A DNA stretch of 64,000 bases from Anaerocolumna sedimenticola (GTDB lineage Bacteria; Bacillota; Clostridia; Lachnospirales; Lachnospiraceae), in contig NZ_CP048000.1 in NCBI RefSeq assembly GCF_009931695.1, forward strand, positions 4,172,501 to 4,236,500, written 5' to 3'. Position 1 is the first letter of the stretch. The number at the start of each line of letters is the position of its first letter. The notes under the pieces are model-generated. The model saw nothing but the letters and a program-made list of their open reading frames with translations. It was not told the DNA's origin and did not search any database. The position numbers and the translations under genes are program-made. Below are positions 49,731 to 58,510 of the stretch, in pieces.

Positions 49731-50819
49731 TTAGTTAGAAGCCTTTTTAATATTTTTATCGGACTTTTCAATTGCTTCCCATAATCCGTTTAAATAGGTT
49801 GCTCCTAAAGCCCTGTCATACAGACCATATCCCGGCATAGCAACCTCATCCCAGATTGCACGGCCGTGATCCGGGCGAATCGGACCGTCAAATCCAATTT
49901 CATATAGAGTCTTCATTATTTCATACATATCAAAAGAACCATCACTGGACAAATGTGCTGCTTCATCAAATTTTCCCGGAGCATGGTGAATTAAATTTCT
50001 TACGTGGGCAAAATGGATTCTGCCTTTTGCCCCACGGATAATTTCACATATATCGTTTTTAGGATTGGAACCATAAGAACCGGTACATAACGTAAGTCCG
50101 TTAAATTCGGCATCAACGGTATTTAAAAGCCTGATTACATTTTCTTTATTGGTTATGATTCTAGGCAGGTTAAAGACAGGCCATGCCGGATCATCCGGAT
50201 GAATTGCCATCTTTATATCGTATTTTTCACAAACAGGTTGTATTCTGTTTAAGAAATAGACTAAATTACCAAACAGCTTCTCATTATCAACATCTTTATA
50301 TAATTCAAATAATTCTTTTACATGAGCAAGACGCTCCGGTTCCCAACCAGGAAGTATAAAACCATTACTCTTACCATCTATCTGACTGAATAATTTCTCG
50401 GGATCAATTTTATCAATTAATTCCTGATCATAAGATAATACGGTAGAACCATCCGGTCTCATTTTTGCCAGATCAGAACGTGTCCAGTCAAAAACCGGCA
50501 TAAAGTTATAACAAACCATATGAATATCTGCTTTTCCTAAGTTTTCTAAGGTTGTAATATAATTATCAATATATTTTTCTCTTTCTGTAAGACCGATTTT
50601 AATAGCATCATGAATATTTACACTTTCAATTCCGGCTATTTCAAGGCCACTTGCCATAACTTCTTTTTTTAATTCCAAAATTTTTTCTAACGGCCATACC
50701 TCTCCTGCCGGTATATCATATAAAGTTGTTATTACTCCCGTAACTCCGGGTATTTGTCTTATTTGTTTCAGGGTAACAGAATCAAATCTGCTGCCAAACC
50801 AACGTAATGTCATCTTCAT
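49731..50819 (-). CDS. uxuA: Mannonate dehydratase
   Basis: 362 residues from the ATG at 50819, with GGAGG eight bases before. Motifs: MTLRWFG start, GVITTLYDIPAGEVW, NIHDAIKIG, MAIHPDDPAWPVFNLPRI, LCTGSYGSNPKND, and the HFAHVRN and RPDHGRAIWDE metal/substrate stretches. It dehydrates D-mannonate to 2-keto-3-deoxygluconate. With uxuB and the GntR gene it is a short glucuronate operon; KDG kinase and aldolase genes are not in the window. The sequence changes character 65 bases upstream of its start. Confidence 0.95.
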   Translation of the reverse strand: MKMTLRWFGSRFDSVTLKQIRQIPGVTGVITTLYDIPAGEVWPLEKILELKKEVMASGLEIAGIESVNIHDAIKIGLTEREKYIDNYITTLENLGKADIHMVCYNFMPVFDWTRSDLAKMRPDGSTVLSYDQELIDKIDPEKLFSQIDGKSNGFILPGWEPERLAHVKELFELYKDVDNEKLFGNLVYFLNRIQPVCEKYDIKMAIHPDDPAWPVFNLPRIITNKENVIRLLNTVDAEFNGLTLCTGSYGSNPKNDICEIIRGAKGRIHFAHVRNLIHHAPGKFDEAAHLSSDGSFDMYEIMKTLYEIGFDGPIRPDHGRAIWDEVAMPGYGLYDRALGATYLNGLWEAIEKSDKNIKKASN

Positions 50820-50845
50820 TGAAATATCCTCCAAATTTTAACTTG

Positions 50846-50857
50846 TATACTAGTATA
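50846..50857. promoter_or_regulatory. Candidate UxuR-type operator upstream of uxuA
   Basis: The perfect palindrome TATACTAGTATA lies inside TTGTATACTAGTATATA, 27 bases before the uxuA start. It fits the TTGTATAC half-site used by FCD-type GntR regulators of hexuronate genes. Confidence 0.55.
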
Positions 50858-50902
50858 TATTCACTTTACTCCTACTATTTTCTCTTGTCAAGAACAAATT
50901 AA

Positions 50903-51028
50903 GGAAGCGATATTGACGAGGACGTGAAAAACGACATTGCCGTTACCGGGCGGCTGAACATCACGGCAACCACGCTGGACGGGATTCTGACCGTGAAAAC
51001 GCAAGGACAGGCAAAAGACCATGCTTGA
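50903..51028 (+). pseudogene. C-terminal fragment of a conjugative-element gene
   Basis: An open frame without a start reads SDIDEDVKNDIAVTGRLNIT and ends LTVKTQGQAKDHA at 51028, overlapping the ardA start by eight bases, as in integrative elements where genes are packed. Its GC content is clearly higher than the uxu genes next to it. The junction with chromosomal sequence is at about 50887-50903. I do not recognise the parent protein. Confidence 0.5.
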
Positions 51029-51563
51029 AGCCTTTGTTACCAATCTTGGACGGTATAACGAGAGATATTTAGACGGGGAGCCTTTAAAGCTCCCCGCCAC
51101 CACCGAGGAAGTGCAGGCTCTTTTGAAGCGTATCCAAGTGGACGGTGTGCGGTATGAGGAAATTTTCATTACCAATTATGAAACCGACATTTCCAGCCTG
51201 CGTAACTGCTTGGGATAATATGAAAGCATTGACGAGTTGAACTTCTTGGCTTCCCTGCTGGACGATATGGAGGAATGGGAGTTAGAAAAGTTTTCTGCCG
51301 CCGTGGACTTCGGGGAGTACAACAGTGTACCCGCCCTAATTAACCTTACGCAAAATCTGGATTGTTTTGAGTTTTACGCCGGGGTTGAGAATGAGGAAGA
51401 TTTAGGCCGCTACTATGTTGAGGAAATGTGTACGCTGGAAATCCCGGAGCATTTGGAAAACTATATTGATTATGAAGCCTATGGGCGGGATATGAACTTG
51501 GACGAGGACGGGCGTTTTACCGAGGGCGGCTATGTGGTGCGGACAGGCGACCGCTTATTTTAA
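51021..51563 (+). pseudogene. ardA: Antirestriction protein ArdA with premature stop
   Basis: In one frame it reads MLEAFVTNLGRYNERYLDGE to GGYVVRTGDRLF, about 180 residues, matching ArdA DNA-mimic proteins of Tn916-like and other conjugative elements. Acidic composition (DDMEEWELEKF, YYVEEMCTLEIPEHLENYIDYEAYGRDM) is as expected of a DNA mimic that blocks type I restriction. A TAA at about 51216-51218 replaces a codon in LG-YESIDELNF, so it would be cut to 65 residues. Marker of a mobile element that has mostly been lost. Confidence 0.85.
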
Positions 51564-52366
51564 ATGATTATTGTAAGCCCTACACCTACTTCGTGTATGG
51601 GGATAAAACGATTTATTTCAGCTTTTACATGAAAGGATACACAATGGCACGGATAAAGGTCTGCAATGTCGTTATCCATAAAGTATTGAATGGTGCTTTT
51701 TAATCTTGTATCAATGTCAAACAAATGAAAGCCACCGATTACGCCCAAAACTTTTTGATTATTGCACACTTGTTTTGCATATTCGATAATATTGCATATG
51801 CCACTATGAGAACAGCCTGTTATGATAAAAATACCGTTCTTGCCGTTATAAACCAGCGCTGAATCATCGAATACATAATCGTCAAAATAAATATCATCTG
51901 TTTTCTGCTTGCCAATTGCGGCTCGCTCTTCAAAGGAATAGATTGCTGGAATTTCACCTAAAAAAATAATATTTTCACTGATTGATACGGGAAGCTTTGA
52001 GAGCGACAGGTTACATATTTGATTTACACTTTCCTCATGTAAATCAAATCCGATAGGTTCTTCATCAAAGATTTTTTCTCGAAAAGCATCAGGATGAGAA
52101 ATAAGCATAGTTTGCGATAAATCGTATTGATTATTTAAAATTTTGAATCCACCAGTGTGGTCATTATGACCGTGAGAAAATACAATTTTATTAAGCTTAT
52201 CGAGGTCTATACTAATGGCCTTTGCATTCCTAATAAAGACATCTGAATAACCGGTATCAAATAATATTTTTTCGTCGCCATCTTCTATGTAATAGCTAAC
52301 GGCTGGTTCCCCTAAGAAATACTGATCTATATAAGTGTTATTATCTACTAAGACTGTTAATTTCAT
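51560..52366 (-). CDS. MBL-fold metallo-hydrolase
   Basis: 268 residues. The metal-binding motif is SHGHNDHTGGF, with later ligands in TGCSHSGICNII and a C-terminal CHCVSFH. The architecture resembles the small metallo-beta-lactamase hydrolases often annotated as dihydropterin phosphate synthase-like (MptA/Fae-linked) proteins; function is unknown. It is AT-rich like the host and lies convergent with the ardA fragment, overlapping its end by four bases. No partner genes. Confidence 0.82.
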   Translation of the reverse strand: MKLTVLVDNNTYIDQYFLGEPAVSYYIEDGDEKILFDTGYSDVFIRNAKAISIDLDKLNKIVFSHGHNDHTGGFKILNNQYDLSQTMLISHPDAFREKIFDEEPIGFDLHEESVNQICNLSLSKLPVSISENIIFLGEIPAIYSFEERAAIGKQKTDDIYFDDYVFDDSALVYNGKNGIFIITGCSHSGICNIIEYAKQVCNNQKVLGVIGGFHLFDIDTRLKSTIQYFMDNDIADLYPCHCVSFHVKAEINRFIPIHEVGVGLTIII

Positions 52367-52574
52367 ATCATTTCTTGTATGATGTATTTTTAATTAAATA
52401 CATCAATACTCTCCTTTCATTTCAACTTTGTTATAATAGGCGTTGGCGAAACGCCACAACCCGTATAAATACGGGATATTTCATGTAATAAAAAAATATA
52501 ACTCCTCACCGATTTATGTAAAAGTGAATTGTCGAGAAACAAATCCGCCCAAATCCGAAAGGAGTTATATACCT

Positions 52575-52890
52575 ATGATAACATATAAACAGCTTTTTTG
52601 CAGAAATTTTTTCTAATTGTAAAGGAAAATTTGAATACCACAAATTTTCAGTTTCTTTCCTTACTGGAAAATAACATTGAGCTCGATGAGTTTATTTCGG
52701 TCTCTTTTCGAAACCATTATTATGCTTCAACCGGCAGACACAGAAAATATCCTCTGACAGCAATGCTCTGGCCTCTGCTCCTCCAGCGTATTTTCTCCAT
52801 TCCTACAGATTCTCTTTTGATTCTCTTCCTTCAATACTCAAAGGAATTAAGGGAATTCATTCTCTTTGTCTCCTTATTATTTATAATTTG
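52575..52890 (+). pseudogene. N-terminal fragment of an IS transposase
   Basis: Starting at the ATG 52575 (GGAG upstream) the frame gives MITYKQLF, then shifts in a T-run, resumes as NFQFLSLLENNIELDEFISV and SFRNHYYASTGRHRKYPLTA, reaches FLQYSKELREF and ends. This is the N-terminal ~105 residues of a clostridial transposase of the DUF772-like type; the catalytic part is missing. The remaining part of the 52367-52928 gap contains only a CCCGT/ACGGG mini-hairpin near 52460. Confidence 0.75.
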
Positions 52891-52928
52891 ACTGCCATCT
52901 TTGGTGTTGTAATTTGTGTATTTTTATA

Positions 52929-54005
52929 TCACTTGGTTACTTCTATCCAATAGGATCCCATACTTTTGCCTTTATATTTCATTATAATCACTGCCTCACC
53001 TTTGGTTTTGAACTTGTGACCTTTCTTTATTTTGACTTCATCCTTGAGTATGTAGCCGCCGCCCGCTGCATCTACTGATTCCTGGATATAGAAGGTGATT
53101 TTGTTGTTGACGTTTGTTTCGATGCCACCTGTTAAGTCCACTGCCTTCAACCCAGCAGTACTAAAGCCATTACCAATCTTATAAGTAGTTTTCGTAGGAC
53201 TACTCAGGATTTCCACCGCTGCGGTTGCAGTCGGATTAACCGTTTTAAGCTTCCATACCCACATATAGTATGTATTTCCTTTGTAGGTCACCTTCGCCCA
53301 GTCACCCTCTATTTCGGTAACCCATACTTTCGTACCGCTACCTAGTTTCCCTATTATGTCGCCATCTGGCTTTGCCCTGTAGGGAGTATTATTTGACTTT
53401 ACGCTAAAGAGAGCCGGCAGAACGGGTATAAACCGGAACTCGCCATGTTGAGGGGCGTCAGGAACTGGATAAGCCGGACAAATCCCACGGTCTACATGTT
53501 TCCATGTAATAATGTGGGTACCATCATCGTTCTTTTCCCCACTAGCATTTAAAACATAATCTTGCAGCATCCGCGGGCGCATACTAAAAATATCCTTCTC
53601 GTTTTCGCTGTTGATGTTCCAACGAAGCATATATTTCTTGAAATCAGCCTTCAGTGCTTTTACCCGTAACCCGTTCAACGCCTTCGGGTTTTTGAACATT
53701 TCATCTTCCGACAATTCTAATCCCAAAAATCTTCCATCCTCCAACTCAAAGCCAAACATTCCGGCTCCAACGTCGCTCCCATAGGAATGGATACGGAATT
53801 TTGTGTTTCCTTCTGGAGTTTTGCTTTTGTCGCGCAATTCCGCGTTGCCATCCGCGTCAATATTGAGATAGTTGTCCATACACCGTAGATAATCCCAACC
53901 TTCAGAGGGTTGGGATTTGTTTTTAGTGGCCGCATATGCCGCCGTAGGAAGCAGGGTCAACGCCATGCACAGAGTGAGCAATATGCTCATGAATCGCTTT
54001 TTCAT
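52929..54005 (-). CDS. Secreted protein with SH3b domain
   Basis: 358 residues from the ATG at 54005 (AAGGAGG upstream). A Sec signal peptide (KKRFMSILLTLCMALTLLPT, cut near AYAA) leads to an N-terminal ligand-like domain (about 30-190, WDYLRCMDNYLNIDADGNA, somewhat like a ricin-type or bacterial Ig layout), then a bacterial SH3 domain (about 205-260; TPYRAKPDGDIIGKLGSGTK with the YMWVWKL end), and a C-terminal beta-rich domain. Probably anchored to or acting at the cell wall. It closes the RiPP region on the same strand, and any link is speculative. Confidence 0.78.
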   Translation of the reverse strand: MKKRFMSILLTLCMALTLLPTAAYAATKNKSQPSEGWDYLRCMDNYLNIDADGNAELRDKSKTPEGNTKFRIHSYGSDVGAGMFGFELEDGRFLGLELSEDEMFKNPKALNGLRVKALKADFKKYMLRWNINSENEKDIFSMRPRMLQDYVLNASGEKNDDGTHIITWKHVDRGICPAYPVPDAPQHGEFRFIPVLPALFSVKSNNTPYRAKPDGDIIGKLGSGTKVWVTEIEGDWAKVTYKGNTYYMWVWKLKTVNPTATAAVEILSSPTKTTYKIGNGFSTAGLKAVDLTGGIETNVNNKITFYIQESVDAAGGGYILKDEVKIKKGHKFKTKGEAVIIMKYKGKSMGSYWIEVTK

Positions 54006-54172
54006 AATGTTGTCCTCCTTTGAACATTGTTTTTGGGAAAATGCAGGAAACATATTTTTTCTGTATGAATCATAGTTTCAAATACAGGAAACAGGCCATG
54101 TAGTAGTCTGTGAGAGGTTCTTTAGCGGTGTCCCCCGCCGCTGTTAGCGCAATGAGGTTCCATAAAAGGATA

Positions 54173-54772
54173 CTAATGTTCTTCACTGTACGATTGGGTG
54201 GTCACGAGCTTGTCCTCTTTCAGTGCGATGTAATAATTAGCAAGTGTTGCGTGTGTATACGGAGCTAGCCAAATTACAATAAGTCCAAGCGTGAGCGGGA
54301 TAAGCAGTAACCACCCGATAAAAGACAAGTTTAGAACAAACAATTCAAATTTATGGCCGTTTGTCATCCTTTTGCTTTCTCTAAGCGCCTCGCGGGCTGT
54401 CATGCCAGGATTATCTGCAAGGATATAAGGTGCCATTAAATAAGCGTATCCCTTGACAATACCCGGAATAATAAAAAGCAATGACCATGCAAATGTAAAA
54501 AAACCTGTGATAATCGTAAGCCAAAGGGCCTTTCCAAACACTTTGAACCCTTTCCATATATCGCTGACTGCAGGACGAATGTTTTGAGTCAATGCAATAT
54601 AAATCATGATAGTTGAAAGCGCAAAGGATGGCGCAATCAAGATCCCTGCCAAGAAAACCGGAGCCGCAAGCGTTGATATAAGGCTTATAACAAGTTGGCA
54701 CACAAACAAAATTCCTATGTTGCCTTTTATCTGTGCTTTCGCTGCTTTTTTCATTTCAGAACGATGAATCAT
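54173..54772 (-). CDS. DUF975 family membrane protein
   Basis: About 199 residues. MIHRSEMKKAAKAQIKGN at the start and five to six hydrophobic segments, with the LRESKRMTNGHKFELFVLNLSFIGW motif that marks DUF975, a family of Firmicute membrane proteins with no proven function. AAGGAG precedes the ATG at 54772. It lies between the exporter relics and the SH3 protein on the same strand. Members occur near bacteriocin and stress genes, but I infer nothing firm. Confidence 0.85.
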   Translation of the reverse strand: MIHRSEMKKAAKAQIKGNIGILFVCQLVISLISTLAAPVFLAGILIAPSFALSTIMIYIALTQNIRPAVSDIWKGFKVFGKALWLTIITGFFTFAWSLLFIIPGIVKGYAYLMAPYILADNPGMTAREALRESKRMTNGHKFELFVLNLSFIGWLLLIPLTLGLIVIWLAPYTHATLANYYIALKEDKLVTTQSYSEEH

Positions 54773-54888
54773 TATGTATATCTCCTTTTGCAATTTTATT
54801 TTTTTCATTCAGGTAACGGAACGCTATGGTTTCTATATTTCATTCCTTCATTGCGCGTCGCCCTCCCCGTCGTTACTTTCATTTTTCG

Positions 54889-55000
54889 TCACCATTTGTC
54901 GCAGACCACGCCTTTTTGCGTTGTCTCAAAGCCAAGTAGGATACACAAAAGCGTTGACTTTCCGCAGCCCCTTTCCCCTACAATCGCCACACGGAGGTAA
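54889..55000 (-). pseudogene. ABC exporter ATPase fragment (NHLM-type)
   Basis: The minus-strand frame reads RVAIVGERGCGKSTLLCILL followed by GFETTQKGVVCDKW and a stop. GxxGxGKST and the LLLGFE-x-x-x-G continuation match the Walker A region of NHLM bacteriocin-system exporters. Only about 37 codons remain. The exporter therefore has been deleted down to a fragment. Confidence 0.6.
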
Positions 55001-55067
55001 GTGTGGTCGTCATTACGGCGTTGATGAGCATGGAGCAGATCCCCTCTCCATACCCGGCCGCTGTGAT

Positions 55068-55148
55068 TTATCCCCGCTCGCCGGTAAGCTGTTCCGGTGA
55101 GGCGACGCGGTCGATTGCCGCCTTGCGGAAGATTTGATTTGATTCCAT
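55068..55148 (-). pseudogene. N-terminal fragment of NHLM secretion (HlyD-like) protein
   Basis: An AAGGAG and ATG at 55148 open MESNQIFRKAAIDRVASPEQ, LTGERG, then a stop at 55068. This FRKxAxxRxxSPEQL pattern is the N-terminus of the HlyD-like secretion protein of NHLM bacteriocin systems. It is directly followed by the ATPase fragment, so one deletion probably fused the starts of two exporter genes. Confidence 0.6.
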
Positions 55149-55197
55149 AAGTTTTAATTCTCCTTGGGATTGCAGTTATCTCGTGGCGTTACAATAA

Positions 55198-55570
55198 TTA
55201 AATCCGTCGTCCCCCAACCTGTACATCCGTGGCATGGAAAAATTGACACAAATGTGTATCCCTCATGTATTCATATATAACATATTGGTGGCAATCTTTA
55301 CATTTTCTAGCCCCCATTCTAAACCCCGCTTCAAACACCCCCTCGGGCAACGCTTGAACCACGCCCGCCGCTTACTTGGCTGACTTCCTCGTCAGTGAGT
55401 TTCTTCGAAGTTTCTTCCGGTGCGGACATCCTGGCGATCTCCGCTTTCTCTTCGTCTGTAAGTTCGATACTAGCCTCGCTTATAGCGGCGAGCAGTTCCT
55501 GTTCATTCCTCGCCTCGGCGATTTTCTCCTGCTGCTCCACAGTGAGAGCCTCTATTTTTTCTAGTGTCAT
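55198..55570 (-). CDS. RiPP precursor peptide, Nif11-like leader, frameshifted core
   Basis: The leader MTLEKIEALTVEQQEKIAEA, NEQELLAAISEASIELTDEE ends in KLTDEEVSQVSGG, a double-glycine cleavage site. In the reported frame the core is only RGSSVARGGV (stop at 55331). One base later the sequence stays open to 55198 and reads VQALPEGVFEAGFRMGARKC, KDCHQYVIYEYMRDTHLC..., a Cys-containing core like its neighbours, so an extra base near 55365 is likely. AAGGAGG precedes the ATG. Leaders of this kind are recognised by maturation enzymes and cut by a peptidase-exporter. Confidence 0.7.
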
Positions 55571-55669
55571 GGTGTTTCCTCCTTTTTTAACCCTTTGATT
55601 TTCGCCTGTTTATCCTTGTTATGGGATTCCATTATGTAAAATTTCGCAAGATTTTTTCTTGCAGTGACA

Positions 55670-55918
55670 TTATCCTTCAGCATTCCAAATATCACTCCAA
55701 GTATCACATGGTATTTGCTGTACAGTAAAGTAACTACCCTTTGCTCTGCAATATAAACGGGCTTCACCATCATTATACCAAATATGAGGTTTTTCGCGAC
55801 ACCAGCTACATTTTTTTAAGCCACTGTCACTTCCGCCCGCCACCGCTTTCAAATCGTTGTCAGTTAGTGCCTGTTTTCCCATTTCAACAAACTCGTTTCC
55901 GTTTTTCTTCTCGTTCAT
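55670..55918 (-). CDS. RiPP precursor-like peptide with Cys-rich core
   Basis: 82 residues. A short leader MNEKKNGNEFVEMGKQALTD, NDLKAVAGG ends in Ala-Gly-Gly; the core SDSGLKKCSWCREKPHIWYN continues with three aromatic residues and Cys at two more positions, giving CxxC plus two single Cys. Its ATG overlaps the stop of the repaired upstream precursor as ATGA, so the two are translationally coupled. The frame is intact. Confidence 0.72.
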   Translation of the reverse strand: MNEKKNGNEFVEMGKQALTDNDLKAVAGGSDSGLKKCSWCREKPHIWYNDGEARLYCRAKGSYFTVQQIPCDTWSDIWNAEG

Positions 55919-56261
55919 TTTCTTTTAGCAAAACATTCCCGTGTCCAACCGAGAAAGTCGCAATAAAAGGTAGAAACATATATGTTACCATATTTTTTTT
56001 GGGCTGTCTCGAAGTACAAAGGGCAACTTTCACAAATACCATAACATTGTGGGAGCCATTCTTTATAGACAAGCTCATATATACCCTGTCGCAACGCCAG
56101 TCCAACATATTCCCACCTCCTGCCACTTTGCTTACTTCCTCGTCGGTGAGTTCGATACCGGCCTCGCTTATTGCATCAATCAGTTCCTGCTCGTTCCTCA
56201 CCCCAGCGAGTTTTGCCTTTTGTTCCTTTGTGAGAGCCATGATTTCTTTTTGTAAAGACAT
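55915..56261 (-). CDS. RiPP precursor peptide, Nif11-like leader, frameshifted core
   Basis: Leader SLQKEIMALTKEQKAKLAGV, RNEQELIDAISEAGIELTDEE, then VSKVAGG. The core begins GNMLDWRCDRVY. The reported frame then continues to 55884 with an unlikely sequence. After a shift in a TATATA run (about 56085) it reads YELVYKEWLPQCYGICESCP, LYFETAQKK... GWTRECFAKRK and stops at 55915, overlapping the next start as ATGA. That overlap and the CxxC pattern favour the shifted reading. AGGAGG precedes the ATG. Confidence 0.7.
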
Positions 56262-56264
56262 AAT

Positions 56265-56476
56265 TCATTCCTCCTTGTTATTTTGACTTTTTTGACTTTT
56301 CCACTTCTGTTCCGCCAAGTCCCCGCCGCTGATACAAGGGTTAAGTTGTCATCGGTCAGCTCCTCACCGCCGAACAACCGCTGCCGAAGCGTTTCTTTAG
56401 CGAGTTTTGGGATTTTCACCTCCTTGAACATCAAAGGCAGAACGCGGGCTAATTTTTCTTCAACCATCTTGTTCAT
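56265..56476 (-). CDS. RiPP precursor-like peptide, possible frameshift at GG site
   Basis: Starts MNKMVEEKLARVLPLMFKEV with a leader ending EELTDDNLTLVS. In the reported frame AAGTWRNRSGKVKKVK follows and the frame runs into the next gene; one base off it reads SGGDLAEQKWKSQKSQNNKEE and stops at 56265, immediately before the next ribosome-binding site. The second reading restores a double glycine. The core has no Cys, so it is the least certain precursor. It follows the sigma fragment and overlaps its end. Confidence 0.5.
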
Positions 56477-56684
56477 CACCACCTTCTGTTTGTGTATACA
56501 CGTGAGTTCCGAAAAAGGGACGCGGAATTTCAACTTTTATTAGAATATTTTTTAGCATATCCAAAGCCCGCCTGTGGAGTTTCTTCGCGTAGTCCTTAGA
56601 AACGTTCAGTGCTGTGCCGATCACCTTAAAAGACTGACCAAGGTAATAGCGGCGGTAGACTGCCGCGTACTGGCGCTCCGGAAA
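56460..56684 (-). pseudogene. Sigma factor region 4 fragment
   Basis: An open frame on the minus strand reads ERQYAAVYRRYYLGQSFKVI, GTALNVSKDYAKKLHRRALD, then ends DEQDG at 56460. This is the helix-turn-helix region 4 of a sigma-70-like factor of the type found on conjugative elements. It lacks region 2 and is joined directly to the metallophosphoesterase remnant, in another frame, so it is a rearrangement product. Confidence 0.6.
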
Positions 56685-56689
56685 TCCAG

Positions 56690-57313
56690 ATAGGTATACG
56701 CATCGTCAAATCCAGCCATGTGCATATCGAATATTTTTTCTTCCAGACCTTCCTTGGGCATCATTCGCTCGGAGATGCCTTTGAGAAGCGAGTAATAGAT
56801 ATAGGCTCCATACTGGTCAGTGTCTGATTTATCCGGTACATTCGTTACTACTGGCAAATTCTTTTCCACCTTCGGACGCCCCTCTAATACCCATGTCGCT
56901 GCCAATCACGTTGTTGAGCTCGTCGATCACGCCCTGATTGTTAGCGATCACGTCCTTGTAAAACTGTTGTACATCTGTGTGGCTGGGGTAATAGACCGGT
57001 AAAAACCATTCGTCCAGAAAATCACCGTCAATCACCAGCTCCCGCACATCAGTTGTGCTTTGCAGCCGCTTCAATAAATCAATCAGAAGCGGACGATTTT
57101 TCACAGTTTCGGCATATTTGTCATCAGTCCCGATGTGAATATCGCTTATGACAACAATCTTGTTTCTTGTGTCACCGGCCTCCCACAAAGTGGGTGCGCT
57201 CTTGGGCGCATCCGCTTCTGTCGATACGGTTTTCGGTGAGCATCCTGTGGTGAACAGTGCCTAGAAATGACCATGCTGAACGCCAGCAGCAGAGAGAGAA
57301 TTTTTGCTTTCAT
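56690..57313 (-). pseudogene. Metallophosphoesterase lipoprotein remnant, copy A
   Basis: Starts MKAKILSLLLAFSMVIS; one base lost at about 57262 breaks a lipoprotein signal that would read ALFTTGCSPK. The calcineurin-like core follows: KIVVISDIHIGTDDKY, VRELVIDGDFLDEWF, HTDVQQFYKDVIANNQGVID. After NNVIGSDMG the sequence jumps to AATWVLEGRPKVEKNLPVVT in another frame, so the middle (expected to hold GNHD) is deleted, and it ends GFDDAYTYLDF. A second copy lies at 60095. Family members are secreted phosphoesterases of unknown substrate. Confidence 0.72.
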
Positions 57314-57358
57314 GTTCGTTTTCTCCTTGTATGATAGGATTTTCTTAAAATTTTTATT

Positions 57359-57418
57359 TGCTCTATTCCCACAGATTATCTGGGCTTTTTCCATAAATCC
57401 GCCTTTATAAGCCCTCAC
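57359..57418 (-). pseudogene. Radical SAM gene tail remnant
   Basis: Reads YKGGFMEKAQIICGNRANK, nearly identical to the last residues of the radical SAM protein ending at 60733 (YKGGFMEKVQEICGNRAN). It stands, as that tail does, just before a metallophosphoesterase copy, so it marks the left end of a duplicated block. Confidence 0.7.
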
Positions 57419-57446
57419 ATCATCATCCCGCTAATAGATTTATCAA

Positions 57447-58510
57447 TCACCATTTCAAGCAAAGCCTATTGACGCTGTCATATTCATGGGTAATATTTTT
57501 CGCGATCCCTCTGGCGATTTGCGCCGACATACTCTCATCTTGGGTCACGTCTTGCTTCTCACCGCTGTAAGTGACCACAAGCTCGAATTCCGTTTGGCTG
57601 TCGGGAAAGCTAAAATCGACGCTGATTAGATTTGCTTTGGGAACAAGATTTAAAGTTAACTCTTCAGACAATAGACCCACCTTATTCGTATTCGCTCTTG
57701 AAAGCGCATTGGTAGCGCAGAAATTCAGCAGGTTATTCGTAAGTTCAATAAAGTCAAAGTCTTTGGAGTCCACTTCATAACGGAAGGATTTTATCCGCTT
57801 GATAAACGCCTTCGTCTTCTCCCTCTTTGGATTTTCAAAAATCACATCTGGAGAGCCTTCCTCGTATATACCACCCTCGTCCATATACATAATACGGGTG
57901 GAAACATTCTTGGCAAATGCCATCTCATGGGTGACAATCGCCATTGTCATACCACTTTGCGCCAGACGTTTGATAACAGCTGTAACCTCCCCCACCATCG
58001 TCGGGTCAAGGCGGATGTCGGCTCGTCAAAGAGTAGGATGTCCGGCTTCATGGACAGGCACCGGGCTATGGCTACCCGCTGCTTCTGACCGCCTGAAAGC
58101 TCATCGGGGTAGGCGTCCTCTTTCGCAGCAAGCCCGACGGTCGCTAACAGTTCACGCGCCGTCTTTTCTGCTTCGATACGGGGAATCCCCAGCAGCTTTG
58201 TCTGTCCAACACACAAGTTATCCAGTATACTCATATGAGAGAATAGGTTGAAGCTCTGGAACACCATGCTCATCTTTTTACGGACTTCATTGATATTGGT
58301 GCGCTTATCCATGAGGTTTAATCCATCAAACTCAATCGTCCCGCTTGTAGGCGGATCAATCAGATTAAGCGCGCGGAGGAAGGTGCTTTTGCCTGTCCCG
58401 GATGGGCCGATGATAGAGATTACCTCGCCTTTCTCTATGGTTGTGGTAATCCCTTTGATGACCTCCAAATCGCCATAGCTCTTTTTCAGGTTTGTTATAT
58501 TAATCATCAC
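57447..58510 (-). pseudogene. Amino-acid ABC transporter ATPase fused to a GHKL-like domain, one frameshift
   Basis: A GlnQ-type ATPase: Walker A IGPSGTGKSTFLRAL, Q-loop FQSFNLFSHM, signature LSGGQKQRVAIARCL, Walker [13 protein letters not shown] with the H-loop VTHEMAF. One G is missing at about 58013, so [11 protein letters not shown] is split; total length is one base short of a multiple of three. After the normal end (IKRIKSF) about 110 more residues follow, including [20 protein letters not shown] and a beta-rich end, resembling a GHKL/RsbW-like ATPase fold. Overlaps the permease gene by four bases. Confidence 0.75.

Noticed and set aside
54774..55100. Plus-strand frames of about 100 codons
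   Set aside because: They run opposite to the recognisable exporter fragments and have no homology-like features.
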